A DNA stretch of 64,000 nucleotides from positions 25,609,842 through 25,673,841 of the forward strand of contig NC_135549.1 in assembly GCF_964340395.1 (NCBI RefSeq), written 5' to 3'. The position numbers and the translations under genes are program-made. Below the pieces are notes generated by a model. That model was given only the letters and a program-made list of their open reading frames with translations. It was not told where the DNA came from and made no database searches. Below, one piece after another: positions 10,956 through 22,126 of the stretch. Origin of the DNA: Glandiceps talaboti (Eukaryota; Hemichordata; Enteropneusta; Spengelidae). Numbering within the stretch: the stretch's first letter is position 1; each line of letters starts with the position of its first letter.

Positions 10956-11140
10956 TGGCCCTAGCAACCATGACTACGCCCTTGGCAACAACCAAATGTC
11001 AGTATATTTTGGTCATATGACAACATCATCTAGTAGGCAAGTGAGTAAACATTCATAAAAATGTATCCAAATATTCCTAGCAACCATGACCACGGCCATA
11101 GCAACAGCCAAACGGTGGTGTATTTCACAAAGATAACAGG
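10956..11140 (+). repeat. Two diverged copies of a CCTAGCAACCATGAC repeat
   Basis: The stretch around CCTAGCAACCATGACYAC, followed by GGCAACARCCAAA, occurs at about 10961 and again at about 11075, giving a unit of roughly 115 bp. Related inverted forms (TGTTGCTANGGNCA) occur near 48568, 49048 and 49157, so this is a dispersed family. Confidence 0.5.
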
Positions 11141-11200
11141 GATTCCTAGACAATTCTTATTGTTGCTTTTTACTCGAAGATTACATTAAAATAGTTCTAT

Positions 11201-11220
11201 TGTGTGTGTGTGTGTGTGTG
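11201..11220. repeat. (TG)n microsatellite
   Basis: A run of about ten TG units. Confidence 0.9.
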
Positions 11221-11221
11221 C

Positions 11222-12262
11222 AGGGCCGTAGCTTGACCAAATTGCCGGGGGGGGGGAACTTGGTGCAATCATGCATTTTAAAATTTAGAAAGGTGCTAAT
11301 TTACACAACTTTGCATGCAATTTACATAATATATGTAAATAATATATCAGCATACACACTTAAATATCATATGTAAGGCCAGAAAAAATAAAAAAAATGC
11401 TGGTCAACTGGTAACCAAACCCATCACATTTGGTAGGTAGGTCGATTTCATTTTTTCACAATGCTTGACAGGTCGATTTCATTTTTTCACAATGCTTGAC
11501 AAGGATAAAACAAACCATATATGATGAAAGCAAAATATTTCAGGTCGAGTTTAGATACAACTTATTCAGTCATCTTGATACTATATCATGCAATTTGTCT
11601 GCATAGCTACAGTTAGGAAATGTACACAATTTACGGTTAAACAAATGGTGTAGTTCCTCTCACCTTCTCAAAAAATGTTAAGCCCCGCCAAATGAAACTC
11701 AAGCATTATTTTAGCTATCCCTTCTGTCACCTGCACTACAGCCGAAATATAAAATCATATTGTACAATGATGCATAAAAATATCAGTGATATCCAACTAC
11801 AATAATACTCCGAACGAGATTACTTTACACAGGATGTGGATTTCGCATGCATACGGAGATGTCTCTAATTCGCTCTAACCTGTACCGGGAGGTACTTAGC
11901 CAGACACCTTCCATCTTCCATTGTTTTGGGAGAAAGAAAATTATCACCTTGATTGCTACTGATTGGCAGGAGACAACTCCAAAGGTGAAACAAAAATTAA
12001 AAATAAGAGTGTAGGAGGCTATTTAGAGGCATAAAATAGCAAACCAAAGACATAATTTAAAGTCTTACAATGCATGAATATGGTAACAAATTATCAGACT
12101 TAAAACAAATATGCTATGCATTACATATTATCTGGAAGTGTATTTTGTTGTGGCAAAGCTGAAAGATATTTTGCGGATGTGCACTTGGTAAATAACTTCT
12201 CCTGAAGTTTAATTTGGTTCAAATAGAGAGCAAAACATTTCAAGACTTTCAGATGCTCGATG
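11222..12262 (+). repeat. Dispersed repeat family D, copy 1
   Basis: Starts near a GGGCCGTAGCTTGACC stretch with a poly-G run. Its later part matches two other places: GTAGGAGGCYATTTAGNGGC at about 12012 and 28566, and CTCCTGARGTTTAATTT followed by GGTTCAAAT at about 12198, 28978 and, diverged, 39588. No coding capacity. Probably a non-autonomous transposable element of about 0.8-1 kb. Confidence 0.55.
11440..11501. repeat. 31-bp tandem duplication
   Basis: The 31-bp unit beginning GGTCGATTTCATTTTTTCAC is present twice, exactly, at 11440-11470 and 11471-11501. Confidence 0.9.
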
Positions 12263-12907
12263 GCACAATGACTGCTCAGCCTACTCCAATGGTCGGAAAC
12301 GTTTGTTCAATTCTTTTTAATTCACATTGGATATGCATCAGCTTAATTTAATCTCAATTCATGCTTGTATGTATCATCAGAGCCAAGTAAACCACTGTAT
12401 AAGATATTATATAATTTGGAATAGACTCAAATGTAAATTCAATTTGTTAAAAGCACTATTCAGAAAATATAAAGAAATATCCTTAATTTTGAAGAAAAAT
12501 AAATGCGAAGCCCGCATGAGGATATATTGCCCATCACCAGAAAAAAATATATGGGTAGGTTGAACAGCTTTTTCATTTTTTTCTGGCCTAATGTCGTATC
12601 TTTCAAAGTAGTTGCTGAAAAGATGTCACATTCAAAGTAAAACAATAGATGGTGCTTTCTCAAATAAGTATCACAACAAATTAATCATTTTCTTTACCCA
12701 ACTCCCAAAACTTTTATAGCCACGTTTATGTTGGGACCCAATGTGAACTCAGTGAATTCTCCTTGTCATTATCATTATAATGGATATTGAAGTTTGGATT
12801 TGATGTCAATTCAAGATTTACGGGGACATTTCCTTTGTATTATTTCTGTAGCGTGACTTTGTAAAGTTGTCAATACATGTAAATGTATAGTTGCATGTAA
12901 GGTTTTA

Positions 12908-13010
12908 GTCTGGATTCCAACTGTGGTTTATAAACCCAAACCTGTGAGTGGACTTTTAATGGTAACAATAATAATGTATTATACTGTATTAAGTTTATAC
13001 CAGTAACGTT
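12908..13010 (+). repeat. Dispersed repeat family R, copy 1 (diverged, no palindrome insertion)
   Basis: TAGTCTGGATTCCAACTGTG and the following GAGTGGAC...AATGGTAAC stretch align with copies at 30757 and 42766. At the place where the 42.8-kb copy carries a tiny palindrome, this copy is continuous. Confidence 0.5.
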
Positions 13011-13258
13011 TTGTTACAGTCTTGTTGTCACTCGACTATGAAGCTAAAGTTGTAAGAGTTGTAAATACATGATGTAAAGTTTTGTTTTATGATTAGACAT
13101 CGGAGCAGTGTTGAAGTTGTAAATTATCACTATTAAAAGTTGATACTAGTATTTTCTAGTAATGTGTTATTAAATAATGGCAACAGAAAAGTTTAGGTTG
13201 TTAGTCTTTACAGCTGATTTGACAAAATAAAGAACAAAAATGAAAGTTAGCCTCCCCA

Positions 13259-13410
13259 TGTAATGTTAAGCATTGATATTCTACATCGAAGACACACATC
13301 AAGTGTACATACATGCAACTCAACTCGTGGTGTATTAACTTGAACAAAAGAGGAAGCGGAAGTGATACAAAAAGGTTGGAGGCGTTCTCCAACTAGCACA
13401 TATCATTACG
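13259..13410 (-). repeat. 3' LTR of the gypsy-like element
   Basis: Closely matches the copy at 16311-16462, with shared blocks such as ACACACATCAAGTGTACATA and AGAGGAAGCGGAAGTGATAC. The adjoining A/G-only tract (plus strand CCCCCTTTTTT at 13411-13421) is the expected polypurine tract for second-strand priming. Confidence 0.85.
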
Positions 13411-13623
13411 CCCCCTTTTTTACAAAACAAAACAAAAGAGAAGCAGACGTTGCTAAGTCGCGAATAACATAATGTCATGCAAACACTTAATACTTGTAGA
13501 GTTCAGTAAAGTTCACAGCAAATAAGAGTTTATTATTTTACTGTTTCGAATAAACACGGTCTAAATAGTCTCTTTTAAACATTCTATACATAGTCTTTTT
13601 TCCACATGGGTGGCTTGATTAAT

Positions 13624-13944
13624 CTACCTGAGGCGATCTCTTCTCATACTCTGTTTGGTGTTATTATTGTTATTGTTCTCTGTTTCAGTCTTAGTGTCTG
13701 TACCTGTATGGTCAATCACAGGTTGGTTAAGCTGATCGCTTGATAGTTTGTTCTCACTAGTACTCTGTGTATCAATGTCTCTCATGCTCAGGTCCTTGAG
13801 AAACTTCTGATTTCTTCTGAGTGTTGTTCCAGTTGGTGTTTGGACAATGTATGATCTTGGTTCAGGACATTTCTCTGTGATCTTGGCTGTTGTCCGTTTT
13901 AGAGATTGTGGGTTTTGCAGACCAACGGTTTGTCCAACCTGCAA
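13624..13944 (-). pseudogene. Integrase C-terminal (GPY-type) region and tail
   Basis: An open stretch of 106 codons. Its first half (VGQTVGLQNPQSLKRTTAKI and PEPRSYIVQTPTGTTLRRNQ) is the small beta-barrel found at the C-terminus of gypsy integrases, which contacts DNA. The second half is a polar Asn-rich tail with an NNNNN run. It ends shortly before the 3' LTR, as expected for the end of pol. Confidence 0.65.
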
Positions 13945-14110
13945 ATCTGGGCGGTCTCGAGCTGATCTGTCGTAGTAGTGTTCCTGGCGTTTATGAAGTG
14001 AAGTTGTTGTTTCATCGTCTCCCCTTACTCTAACAGGTAAGTTTGTTCAAACTCATCTGTTGTATAACAAGTCTGTTGGACTACCAATCCTTCTATCAGA
14101 TGGAGTAGCT

Positions 14111-14758
14111 CTAACATACAGTAATGCAAAGTTCTGGATCAATTCCTGCATGCTTTGCTTTCTTCATTGTAGCTTTCACGGTTTGTATAGCTCGTTCAAT
14201 TAATCCATTTGACTGCAGATAGTGAGGCGAAGACATAATGTGTCTGAATCCCCACCTGTCACTGAAGTCTTTGAACTCTTTGCTTGAATAACACGGTACG
14301 TCCACCATCGGTAAACATACACTCTGGAATTCCATGTTTTCCAAATTAGTATTTAGTTTGCTAATAACTGCTTTGCTTGTTGCAGCATTCAGGCGTCTTA
14401 CAAATGTCATCTTGCTGTAGTAGTCTGCGTCTACAAGATGTGTTTCACCATCTAAAATAAATAGGTCAGATCCTATGTTCTGCCATGGCGCACTTGGCAT
14501 GACATGTGGTATCATGCTCTGTTTATGATCTTATTTCCTAATGAACTCAAGGCAAACATCACATTTGCCAATCAAATGTTCAATGTCACTGTCTATTTCT
14601 CTCCAGTGCACACATGCTCTGGCTCCTAGTCGCGTCTTTTCAATACCTTGGTGACTCATATGCAGCTTTGATAATATCTCATTCTGGAGACATATTGGGA
14701 CTATGATGCGTTCCCCTTTCACCAGAATTCCATCTTTGACAGAGATGAAGTCTTTCAT
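14111..14758 (-). pseudogene. Gypsy integrase: zinc-binding domain and catalytic core
   Basis: The upstream part (14758-14531) has the HHCC zinc-binding pattern (HMSHQGIEK, then CDVCLEF). The downstream part (14515-14111) has the core: the first Asp near IGSDLFIL, the VDADYYSKM stretch, then CYSSKEFKDFSDRWGF where the usual second Asp context is corrupted (LPMVDVP), and the SPHYLQSNGLIERAIQTVK motif with the catalytic Glu. A frame break near 14520 separates them. Inactive. Confidence 0.8.
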
Positions 14759-14759
14759 A

Positions 14760-14970
14760 CTCCAGTACCAGCGAAATTAACACCGGTCCTTCGGTCCGAG
14801 ACCAACAGATTTCCGTTCGGACTGCCAATTTTTCAGAAATACAACAACTTATCGGTCCTTATGACCAATTGACATTTGGAGTAAATAATAACATTTATTC
14901 AAAGATATATCCAATTTCACCTACATATGAATCTGATCTTGTGTTACCTATTTTACTCTCGACATCTCGT
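14760..14970. other. Non-homologous segment inside the gypsy element
   Basis: Between RT/RNase H and integrase, where the rest of RNase H should be, the sequence does not encode gypsy protein in any frame I could follow. It contains a CCTTCGGTCCG stretch. Either RNase H was deleted and filler remains, or an unrelated small element was inserted. Confidence 0.35.
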
Positions 14971-15900
14971 TCAAGTCAGCACCCAGTCCTTTTTACTGGC
15001 GTCAACCTGTACCTTCGTTTCTCGCCGAGGGTTAAAGTAGTTGAGTGTAACAGCATTACATATCAGTTTCTTGATCTCTTGAAAGACGTTCTCATGAGTT
15101 GGCGTCCAGGTCCAACTAACACCTTTCTTGATCAGGTCTCGTAATACCGAGGTTCTGTTTGAGAGGTTTGTAATAAACGGCACTAAATACTGTACCATGC
15201 CAATAAATTGCTGTAGCTCCTTGACATTAGTAGCGCCTGGCAGGTCAACAGTCTCCTTTAGCTTCTTGTTATCTGGACGTACCCCCTCAGTGGTATAAAC
15301 CATACCAAAGAATCTAACCTCTTTCGTCTTGATTTTACACTTGTCAGGGTTAAAGACTAGCCCATGTTGACCAGTGTGTATCATGAGTTTATGTAGGTTG
15401 TGATCATGGTCAGTTTCGTTTTCTCCATAAACGATAATGTCATCGGCAATACTCAAAGTGCCCTTTCAGCCAGCCAATATCAGATCCATTTTCTCTTGGA
15501 ATATATGTTGTGAGACTCTAAGACCAAATGGTAGGCGATGAAATCTAAATCTCTAGCTTGGGGTACTGAATGATGTCAGGGCTGCAGATTCACCATCTAG
15601 CTCAGTGCTCCAGTAACCATGTTGTGCGTCTAACTTACAGAAGTTTAGCACTGCGAGTTTATGGGTAATCTTCAACTGTCGGTGCTCTGTGGTATGTTTG
15701 CTTAATTGCAGTGTTCAAGTTACGTGGGTCAAGACATATACGTAAACCACCTGACTCTTTTCTGCTGAAAGCAAGTGAGTTCAATCATTCGGTGCTCTCG
15801 TTTTCTGGTGAAATTTCCTTAGAAATTTACCAATACCTGTAAATCTATCAGGGTACATATCCACAAGCGTTTGATACACATAGTGTCATCTCTGCTACAG
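14971..15900 (-). pseudogene. Gypsy reverse transcriptase
   Basis: The clear part (15456-14971) starts with the catalytic ADD box (MSIADDIIVYGEN), continues with NPDKCKIKTKEVRFFGMVYT and the connection region (LQQFIGMVQYLVPFI, TWTPTHENVFQEIKKLI), and ends at the start of RNase H (VQVDASKKDWVLT). Upstream (15457-15900) more RT can be read only in broken frames, for example around SGGLRICLDPRNLNTAIK. Inactive. Confidence 0.8.
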
Positions 15901-16028
15901 TGTTGACTGTGATTATATTCAACAGTTGACTTGTGTGCTTCCCCAGCATTATTGGTCTTGGCGTATCAGCAACAAAGAATTCTATCTCATGCCACTGTTT
16001 TGTTCTGCTAGCATATCGTAACTTCAGG

Positions 16029-16220
16029 TTAACAGATCCATGTTGGTTGATTTCTGTTCCATTGTAGGCAATATAGTTTCACATGTGGGCGTTTCTGTAG
16101 AACATTACCATAGACTAGTCCTGTAGAACTGATTAGCGACAGAAACATGTTCTTAAATGTTCTCACAGTTAGAACATTTCCGTGTGTGCCAGTGTCCACT
16201 TTACATTTCATCTTGGCCAC
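16029..16220 (-). pseudogene. Gypsy aspartic protease fragment
   Basis: The ORF contains MKCKVDTGTHGNVL, an aspartic-protease active-site motif (DTG), placed upstream of RT as in gypsy pol. The rest of the fold cannot be followed with confidence. Confidence 0.6.
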
Positions 16221-16292
16221 TTGACTGTAGCCAGGGATCTGTGCATTAACATCAACCAGTTCAAATGTCCTTTATATAGACATCGTCAGCAT

Positions 16293-16310
16293 ACTTTACC
16301 GCTGCCACCA
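16293..16310 (-). promoter_or_regulatory. Candidate primer-binding site
   Basis: Directly inside the 5' LTR, the minus strand reads TGGTGGCAGCGGTAAAG, starting with the TGG that pairs with a tRNA CCA end. A similar TGGTGGCAGCGGTGGGATG occurs at 62283. The primer tRNA is not identified. Confidence 0.5.
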
Positions 16311-16462
16311 TGTAATGTTATGCGTTGATATTCTACATCGCAGACACACATCAAGTGTACATACATGCAACTCAACTCGTGGTTTATTAACTTGAACAAA
16401 AGAGGAAGCGGAAGTGATACAATAAGGTTGGGGGCGTTCCCCAACTAGCACATATAATTACA
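16311..16462 (-). repeat. 5' LTR of the gypsy-like element
   Basis: 152 bp, TGTAATG...AATTACA, followed by the CCCA target duplication. Confidence 0.85.
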
Positions 16463-16494
16463 CCCAGTTTACTTCATTTATGGAAGTGAGTGAG

Positions 16495-16565
16495 TAGGGT
16501 CTAACAGCATACCTCTCGGCACAGGACACTCCTCCAGGCCGGGCACCTCCAAGCGCAGGCCGCAT
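16495..16565 (-). repeat. Short inverted repeat shared with 18690-18755
   Basis: On the minus strand this reads GGCCTGGAGGAGTGTCCTG and then GAGGTATGCTGTTAGAC. The same blocks stand on the plus strand at about 18709-18751. Origin unknown; possibly part of one element split by later insertions. Confidence 0.5.
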
Positions 16566-16629
16566 ACAAATATTGTTTGTGCATGTGCAGTTCAATATAA
16601 ACGTAACGGCATCAAAATCGAACGTGTAA

Positions 16630-17381
16630 ACCAAGAAAGATCTTGGCGTTGTCCTCTCAACTAATTTAAGCTTGGAGTTACACATTCAGGACATCGTCAA
16701 AAAGGCTTACAGGCTAGATGGTTTGATAAAGCGTACCTGCAAGTATTTCCATGACAGTTCTTGTGTCATTAATTCATATAAATCGCTTGCACGGAGTCAA
16801 CTAGAGTATTGTCCACAAGTTTGGTCACCCCATCAGAAGTATATTAAATCTCTCAAAATTGAAAGAGTCCAGCATAAATTCCTCAACTACCTTATTTTGG
16901 AAAATCTTTCCCTGGTAAAAGAGTAAACCTCGATTACAGTTATCTTTGTCAGTATTTCAATATTCAAAGTCTTCAATCTCGTAGGAAATTGCTGGATGCA
17001 GTCTTTTTTATATAAATGCTCTTTTAACTCAATGTATATTGTTGCCAATGTTCCGTTTCATGTCCCCTCCAGGAATCTCCGTTCCCACTACACATTTAAT
17101 GGCACGTTTTAATTATACTCAAAGGAAGAACTTGTTTTTACCTATACCTTCAATTTTATCAATACCTTGCAAAACACTGACATATTTTCAAGTCTCGATA
17201 CTTTTAGAAAAGAAGTACTAAATGAAATAGTTGATGTGTGAATTTAACGTAATTTCGGTAATTATATCTTCTTTTATTTTATTTTATTTCTATTTTTACT
17301 AGTTTTGTAAATATTGTATGCATTTTAGTCTTTCCAATTTCAGAGTGTCTGTAAATGGGGTAACCCTGTAGATATCTCAAA

Positions 17382-17448
<67 letters not shown>

Positions 17449-17455
17449 AATAAAT
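16630..17455 (+). mobile_element. 3' end of a non-LTR retrotransposon with (AAAT)n tail
   Basis: Coding remnant at 16630-16926 (KKDLGVVLSTNLSLELHIQ, LARSQLEYCPQVWSPHQKY, KIERVQHKFL) is the C-terminal thumb and connection region of a jockey/CR1-type RT. Degraded C-terminal coding and 3' UTR follow, then the terminal tail of about 19 AAAT units (17380-17455). The 5' part is missing. Confidence 0.75.
17380..17455. repeat. (AAAT)n retrotransposon tail / microsatellite
   Basis: About 19 uninterrupted AAAT units. Confidence 0.95.
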
Positions 17456-18170
17456 ACTCGTCTAATATCGTATTGCAAGTATGTACTAGTCTAGCATATG
17501 CTATTGCAGGTAGCTCCAGCTTGGGGACGATCTTGGGAAATGTTATTGTCCTAGTGTAATATGGTATTGTAAGTAGCTCAACGCTGTGGTCTGTCCCAGA
17601 ACATGGGTTTGTACTAGTCTAATATCGTGTTATAAGTAGCTCCAGCTTGGAGACGGTCTCGGTAAATGTTATTGTGCTAATGTAATATGGTATTGTAAGT
17701 AGTTCCAGGCTGGGTACGGTTTCGGTAAATCTTAATATAATAGTCTTATATCGTATTATAAGTATCTCAAGGCTGGGGACAGTCTTAGAAAATTACCCCT
17801 AGGTGCGGGTTAAACACTAAAACTTAAAAAGTCACCAAATCATGATCAGACGAAACAACCCTCAAAACCGCAACAAGACGCTATAATTGCAGCTAGGGAC
17901 TGTCCCAGAACATGGTTTTGTGCTAGTCTATTATCGTATTGTAATTAGCTCCAGCTTGGAGACGGTCTCGGTCAATGTCAATGTACTAGTCTAATATCGT
18001 ATTGTAATTAGCCCCAGTCTGGGGACGGTCTTGATAAATGTTAACGTACTAGTCTAACATATGCTATTTTAAGTAGCTCCTGGCTGGGGACGGTCTCGGT
18101 AAATGTTAATGTAATGGTCTTATATCGTATTATAAATATCTCAAGGCTGGGGACAGTCTTAGAAAATGTT
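17456..18170. repeat. Tandem array with units of roughly 65-90 bp
   Basis: Repeated blocks of the form ACTAGTCTAATATCGTATT, GTAAGTAGCTCCAGCTTGG and GACGGTCTCGGTAAATGTTA recur about eight to nine times, diverged and of uneven length. A non-repeat segment (about 17797-17890) interrupts the array. No ORF is maintained. Confidence 0.7.
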
Positions 18171-18179
18171 CGTTCTTTC

Positions 18180-18530
18180 AATACATCTAAACTAGGCTAT
18201 CCCAATACCAGGTCTTCGAATTCTCATCTAACTTTGACACCTTAATTTTTTTCACAGTCTTTCACTCGCTCCTATTTCAATAGGCTTGTGCGTTTATGGA
18301 ATCAGCTCCATTTCAACATCAAATTGACAGACAATGATTTAGCATTCCGTCATTGTCGAAACTAAGAATTTATAATTATGATCGTATTAGGGAGTATTTA
18401 TGCATGTTTTCTATATAAATTTGTAATCTATTTTAGTTTTATTTCACATTTTAATTTTAATATCAATCAAGTAAGGATGTTGTGGGATACTTGTCTGGTA
18501 CCTGATACCTGGTTATCCTAACACAATAAC
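18180..18530 (+). mobile_element. 3' end of a second non-LTR retrotransposon
   Basis: One frame reads QSFTRSYFNRLVRLWNQLHF before a stop near 18365, the usual extreme C-terminus of jockey/CR1/I-type RTs. A 3' UTR-like AT-rich stretch follows. The tandem array lies immediately upstream, so most of the element is missing. Confidence 0.6.
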
Positions 18531-18689
18531 GGCAGCCTCAACGATCTGTTTCAATTTTATTCTGCATTGCACTTGTCAATTTTTGTGTGTATACCCAGTG
18601 ATGAAGCATAATAAATAAAAACAAACAATAACAAGAAACAACACAAGGATAAACGAAAGCATTTCATGAACATGTTTCTAGGGGGCGTC

Positions 18690-18755
18690 CTGAGCTTGGA
18701 AGTGTCCTGGCCTGGAGGAGTGCCCTGCGCCTGGAGGTATGCTGTTAGACTTGTA
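18690..18755 (+). repeat. Inverted partner of 16495-16565
   Basis: GGCCTGGAGGAGTGCCCTG and GGAGGTATGCTGTTAGAC match the minus strand at 16495-16565. Confidence 0.5.
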
Positions 18756-19079
18756 TGAACAGACACGTGTACATGTACTGAATTGATGCCATTCAGTCAG
18801 TTGTTTGCATTGAGTCTGTGATAGGTTTTAAAAAAATATATGTACTGTTTTATTAACCTTTGCACTGACCTTTACTCATGTAACTATTGTGGTGTCAACA
18901 CAGGAATTTCGGACTGATGTGGTGCCAGATAGGGAGCCGCTACGTCGATTTGTTCCATTGACTCTGATGTCAGACTGATGTCAGACTGTTATTCTGTAAT
19001 ACCTAATTCCATTGTATGTCGCCATTATTACCGTATATATGGTTAATTACAGCTGTATTATGTGGTTCATCTGTGTGTG

Positions 19080-19215
19080 TGAGGGGGGGGGGCATGCAAA
19101 AATACAAGAAATCTTCGGGGGGGGGGGTGCAGTTTATTTATATATTTTTAGTAAAGGGGCCACCCAAAAAATACATTTGATAAAAAATCCTCCGGCTCCC
19201 CCCCCCCCTGGAAGT
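19080..19215. repeat. G/C homopolymer-bounded repeat
   Basis: Two poly-G runs (about 19083 and 19118) and one poly-C run (about 19199) bracket a short repetitive stretch. Similar G/C-flanked pieces appear at 28236, 55755, 58063, 59500 and 61300. Confidence 0.4.
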
Positions 19216-19297
19216 TAAAAATATACACTCCTTAGTGAGTAGCCACATTTGATGTCGATAACATTTTCTTTTTTTTGACCACATTTTCGATTTCCTT

Positions 19298-21433
19298 CTA
19301 GAATTTGTAAAACAATAACAAGCGTCCCAATTGCAGAACTTTACATTTTTGTGGATGGAATTTTAACAACCAAGTATCAGACCATTGTTGGAGTGCACAT
19401 AAATCCAGTTGAAGTGTTGATGGACCACTGTCCTTGTCTGATCTTGTATAAATCTTGGTATCATCAGCAAACAGTTTAGTTGGGGATATAGTACAATCTG
19501 GCAAATCATTGATGAATATTACAAATAAAATAGGACCTAAAACACTTCCCTGTGGGATTCCACTATATATGTCAACCCAGTCAGAAAAGTCACCATTGAC
19601 ATACACGTTGTCTTCTATATGAGTTAAGAGTGCAGCAATCCAGTTCTGTATTCTACCTTGAATATTATAGTATGCAAGTTTTTTTAGGAGGCGTTGATGT
19701 GGGACCTTATCGAAAGCTTTCATAAAATCCATATATATTATATCTACACAACCACCTTCATCTAAGATTTCTGTCTAATCTTCGAGTGCTTCAATTAGTT
19801 GGGTAACACAGGATCTTCCCGGTACAAAACCATGTTGGTTTGAGGTAAGTAGATTGTTACGTTGCATGTGACATAATATTTCATTTCGCACTAATGTTTC
19901 CATTACTTTGCATATGATAGATGTCAAACTTACGGGACGATAATTACATGGTGAATGTCGATTTCCTTTCTTAAAGATAGGTGTCACATGTGCTTCTTTC
20001 CAATCTGTTGGAAGAGTACCTGTGTCTAATGAAGATCTAAAGATGAGTAGTAGTGGGTATGAAAGAGGTTTGGCTAGTTCTTTAAGGATTCGTGGGTGTA
20101 GTCCATCTGGTCCTGGGGATTTACTAGTGATGAGTTTACTTAGGGCCTTTTCAATCATATCCTCGGTGATCTGTATATCTGAAAGTGGGTTAACATTAAT
20201 TGGCTCCATGCTTGGTATATTTGTTACATCTTCACGAGTATAAACACTTTGGAAGAAATTATTTAGGACATTGGCTTTATCCATGTCTGTTATAACTCTG
20301 TCTCCATTAGGTGCATCTAGGTCAACTACCTTTTGTTGAGTTTTGATTTTTGAGTTCACATATGCCCAGAATACCTTTGGGTTTGTTTTGACCTGTGAAG
20401 CAATACCATGTTCGTGCCTCTTGACTGCCTGTCGACAAGCCCATTTTGCTTGGTTTCTAGCTCTAGTGAACTTTACATAATCTTGTCTGTTTTGTGTTTT
20501 CAGCCATTGTCGATATGCTTTTTGTTTGGTTTTAACTTTAGCTAGGGTAGATGCATCCATCCATCTTTTTTTAATCCGCTGTCCAGATTTATATGTTACT
20601 TTTGGCACACAGTCTATAACAGCCTTGTTCAATTCATAAGTATATATGGTCCATTTTTCATTAGGGGATTTCTCATAGAACTTCGCCTTCCAATCTATGT
20701 TACCAATAATTGTTCCATAGTCTCCTTTGTCATACAAATATTTAGTTGAGTTATGTGTCGTTGCATCAGTTGGTTGAGAAAATGACCAAGACAGCATACA
20801 GTGGTCACTTTTTCCAAGCATCGGTAGAGTCTCTATATTGCATATAACATTATCTTCATTGGTTAATATAAGATCCAATAGACTGGGTTCCTGTCCATCC
20901 CTAAATCGTGTTGGTGTTTTCTGGTGTTGAATAAAGTAGTTATCCAGACAGACATCTAAAAATCTTTTGGCTGGGTGATCCGTGCTGGTATTACATGTTT
21001 CTTGACTCCAATTTATTTCAGGATAGTTGAAATCTCCAAACAATAACTTGTAAGTGTAATGGGCTGAGCCGATGTATGAAAAGAGATCTGTTAATTGATG
21101 ACAGTTGAATTCGGTAGAATGTGGACTGCGGTATATACATCCTACTAGCAGTGATACATTTTTCTGTATGGTCACCCTGGCAAATACTGACTCACTGAAG
21201 TTACTATCCCTGAACTGTACTTCCTCAGAATGCAATGTTGTGTGTACATACATTAATGTTCCTCTTCCTGGGTTGCTTATATTGTGGTACAAATTATAGT
21301 TTTCTAACTGGAATTCACATAATATTATGTCCACGGGATATCTATAATTCTTTGGTTTGACTTCTACTAGTCCAATGATCAAGGGTTCAATATCTTCTAT
21401 ATACACAAGTAACTCGTCCATTTTGTCACGCAC
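19298..21433 (-). pseudogene. Non-LTR retrotransposon ORF: AP-type endonuclease plus reverse transcriptase
   Basis: From 21433 downwards a 552-codon open frame encodes the endonuclease (IIGLVEVKPKN with the catalytic Glu, GCIYRSPHS, LLFGDFNYPEINW, SLLDLILTN, and GKSDHCML with the catalytic Asp-His) and then RT motifs 0-2 (KLITSKSPGPDGLHPRILKE, NYRPVSLTSIICKVMETLV, NQHGFVPGRSC). A single TAG at about 19773 interrupts it; the same frame continues (MDFMKAFDKVPHQ, SGIPQGSVLGPILFVIFIND, FADDTKIYT) to a stop near 19298, where thumb and tail are missing. The long open frame makes this the youngest-looking retrotransposon here. Clade CR1/L2/jockey-like by motif style. Confidence 0.85.
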
Positions 21434-21532
21434 ACCATTATCACAATTGGTATATATACAATTAAAGTTTGAGAGAGTACATCTATTTACAGTATTATTG
21501 TTTGTCTTTTGCTTACGGTCTACTGACTTATT

Positions 21533-22123
21533 AGAGAGTTTCGGCTACACGTTCAACGTGTACGCGAACGCGCAACTCACTCACGTTCACGTTCGTGTAC
21601 CAGTTGTGACCTAATTTGGCTTCGGCTAGCCGTTTACGTATATCAATAATAGATTACATGGTTAGCCTAAATATTACATTGATGTTTTGGTTAAATGACA
21701 TAAATAGCGCAATGACAATAACCGTATGGCTCGACATTATGACAATCTTGAAGATTGCGGCGACAGTCATCATCATACATCGTGATTTCTGTGCAAAATC
21801 AGTTACGTGAAGGCAGACACAGATTCATGGCTGCATTTTATTTATTTTTTCATGGAAAACAAAATTACTGAGGTGTATTATGTTGTGAGGGGTCAACCTT
21901 GCTAAAAGCATCAACATTTTTTATTATATTAGTTATGATTTTACAAATAAATTTAAAAGAAATTTCACGTTGTTTACTTACGTGTAAACAGCCATCGCCA
22001 CGTTCGAAACGCCCGCGAAACTTGTCAGTACGCAGAGAAGTAGGTCAAAATTGCGACGTAGTAGCACAAAATCTCCTACGTCACACGTGCGCATACACGT
22101 TGAACGTGTAGCCGAAACTCTCT
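21533..22123. mobile_element. 591-bp terminal-inverted-repeat element
   Basis: The left end, AGAGAGTTTCGGCTACACGT continuing TCAACGTGTACGCG, is the reverse complement of the right end at about 22090-22123 with few changes, giving arms of 30 bp or more. No transposase ORF. Three bases (AAT) after the right end, the same terminal sequence starts again in the outward direction. The target duplication is unclear because of TTATT/AAT at the edges. Confidence 0.7.
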
Positions 22124-22126
22124 AAT

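Larger units (their letters stand above)
13259..16462 (-). mobile_element. Ty3/gypsy-like LTR retrotransposon, degenerate
   Basis: Two 152-bp direct terminal repeats (13259-13410 and 16311-16462) begin TGTAATG and end ATTAC(A/G). A 4-bp duplication, CCCA, flanks them (13255-13258 and 16463-16466). The minus strand encodes, in order, protease, RT, integrase and a GPY-like tail, the gypsy order. Beside the left LTR lies a polypurine tract on the minus strand; beside the right LTR is a TGG-starting primer-binding-site candidate. Gag is absent and RNase H is largely gone, so the internal part is deleted as well as frameshifted. Confidence 0.85.
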
